The notes beneath the pieces are model-generated. The model did no database searches. It was not told where the DNA came from and worked only from the letters and a program-made list of their open reading frames with translations. From the NCBI RefSeq assembly GCF_000621705.1, contig NZ_JHXO01000010.1:186001-250000 (forward strand): a DNA stretch of 64,000 nt, written 5' to 3'. Positions 63,015 through 64,000 of the stretch are shown here, piece by piece (position 1 is the first letter of the stretch; each line of letters begins with the position of its first letter). Made by a program: the position numbers and the translations under genes. This DNA comes from Prolixibacter bellariivorans ATCC BAA-1284. GTDB lineage: Bacteria; Bacteroidota; Bacteroidia; Bacteroidales; Prolixibacteraceae.

Positions 63015-64000
63015 TATCGATGTATGGCAAGAAATTTTCAGCACCATCCGGAAGAACAAGCTCCGTACTTTTCTCACCGGTTTCTCGGTGGCTTGGGGTA
63101 TCTTCATGTTAATGATACTCCTCGGGTCGGGAAACGGGTTACAGAACGGTGTTAAACAGGAGTTTGCCAGCAATGCCGTTAATGCTATGTGGATTTGGAC
63201 CGGCGAAACCAGTATGCCGTATAAAGGAATGAAAACCGGACGGCCTATTCGTTTTAACAACCAGGATTATACCTTTCTGACCAACAAAGTGAAAGGACTG
63301 GACGAAGTCTCTTCCCGCTTCTATTTGCCTGGCGATACCAACTATGCATACGGTAACGAATACGGCTCATTTACGACCGTTACCTGCCATCCGGCTCTTC
63401 GGGATGTTGAAAATATAAAGTTGAGCAAAGGCCGCTTTATCAACCATAAGGATATTACCGACTACCGCAAGTCGATTGTCATCGGAAAAGACATTGCCAA
63501 GGCACTCTTCAAAGAAGAAGATCCCATTGGAAAATATATCAAGGTAAATGATGTTCCATTCAAAGTAGTTGGTGTTAGCCACGACCCTGACAACCGCAAC
63601 GACCGAACGGCCTACATGCCGGTTTCCACGGCTCAGCGTATTTTCAACGGAGGTAACCGGGTACACAGCTTTGCGGTTACCACGAAAATGGTGACTTCGG
63701 CCAAACAGGCAGAAGCCATTACCAAAGAAGTTCGTGAAGCACTCGCCCAGCGGCACAAATTCAATCCCGACGATAAACGGGCGATGGGCGCTTTCAATAT
63801 GCTGACGGAGTATTTGCGTACCATGAAGATTTTCCAGGGCATCAAAATATTTGTCTGGATTATTGGTATCGGAACCCTGATTGCGGGCATCGTCGGTGTA
63901 AGCAACATCATGCTGATTTTGGTGAAAGAACGAACCCGCGAAATTGGCGTCCGGAAAGCATTGGGCGCATCTCCCCGCTCCGTTATCGGTCTTATCCTGA
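63007..64000 (+). CDS. MacB/FtsX-type ABC transporter permease (partial, runs off the window)
   Basis: Open from ATG 63007 to the window end (331 codons). Starts with WQEIFSTIRKNKLRTFLTGFSVAWGIFMLM, the first membrane helix of MacB-like permeases. A periplasmic MacB_PCD-type domain follows (about residues 40-265), then the second helix (VWIIGIGTLIAGIVGVSNIMLI) and the cytoplasmic VKERTREIGVRKALGASPRSVI, the most conserved FtsX stretch. The last two helices lie beyond base 64000. Usually about 400-415 residues in all. Confidence 0.93.
   Translation, partial: MFDIDVWQEIFSTIRKNKLRTFLTGFSVAWGIFMLMILLGSGNGLQNGVKQEFASNAVNAMWIWTGETSMPYKGMKTGRPIRFNNQDYTFLTNKVKGLDEVSSRFYLPGDTNYAYGNEYGSFTTVTCHPALRDVENIKLSKGRFINHKDITDYRKSIVIGKDIAKALFKEEDPIGKYIKVNDVPFKVVGVSHDPDNRNDRTAYMPVSTAQRIFNGGNRVHSFAVTTKMVTSAKQAEAITKEVREALAQRHKFNPDDKRAMGAFNMLTEYLRTMKIFQGIKIFVWIIGIGTLIAGIVGVSNIMLILVKERTREIGVRKALGASPRSVIGLIL

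Overview
The window looks like chromosomal DNA from a Bacteroidota bacterium, most likely an environmental Bacteroidales/Marinilabiliales member of the Prolixibacteraceae type (the family is an inference). Support seen in the sequence: a SusC/SusD pair under a hybrid two-component regulator, a C-terminal type IX sorting domain on a pectate lyase, two DUF2723 membrane glycosyltransferases, a DUF6427 protein, many signal-peptidase II lipoproteins, and promoters of the Bacteroidota form TTTG-N18..21-TAnnTTTG ahead of several RNA and protein genes. Shine-Dalgarno signals are weak, so starts were chosen mainly from family N-termini.

Layout. 1-9.4 kb: housekeeping genes (end of a GNAT-like gene, upp, folK, sppA, lpxK overlapping punA), a DMT transporter, and a DUF362 / polyferredoxin redox pair. 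9.5-13.2 kb: a large lamin-tail-domain exoprotein and asd. 13.3-13.8 kb: a non-coding array of ten and a half exact 41-bp tandem units. 14.0-37.1 kb: a pectin utilisation locus, all on the + strand: HTCS regulator, a tiny membrane ORF, GH105, SusC, SusD, a surface beta-helix lipoprotein, PL1, CE8, CE8, an internally deleted GH43, CE12, GH28, CE12 fused to a DUF4350-like domain, and GH28, closed by a terminator. 37.3-47.6 kb: hflX, tonB, tRNA-Ala, a flippase-like membrane protein, a YgjP-type metalloprotease, dgt, several lipoproteins or exported proteins of unknown role, and an orphan ISAon1-like transposase N-terminal domain. 47.7-60.2 kb: two tRNA-Gln genes, two DUF2723 paralogues flanking a lipoprotein, a polysaccharide deacetylase, purD, DUF6427 and a carbamoyltransferase. 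60.2-64 kb: a gluzincin-like lipoprotein with a beta-barrel partner, then a MacB-type ABC exporter operon behind a candidate sigma-54 promoter with upstream enhancer repeats; its permease runs off the window.

How the pectin genes work together (inference from families): secreted PL1 and the two CE8 esterases open and de-esterify homogalacturonan, CE12 enzymes remove acetyl groups, SusC/D and the beta-helix lipoprotein bind and import oligomers, the GH28 enzymes trim saturated galacturonate ends and GH105 removes the unsaturated ends left by lyases. The HTCS would sense an oligosaccharide in the periplasm and activate the locus. No intracellular galacturonate catabolism genes are present in the window.

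The strongest oddities are a GH43 lacking about 250 residues with its frame kept, a 110-bp dyad carrying four operator-like boxes at exact 22-bp spacing between convergent genes, the 41-bp array beside the regulator, a promoter embedded in an 18-bp inverted repeat, and the sigma-54/enhancer arrangement before the ABC exporter. I found no convincing phage, CRISPR or complete insertion sequence.
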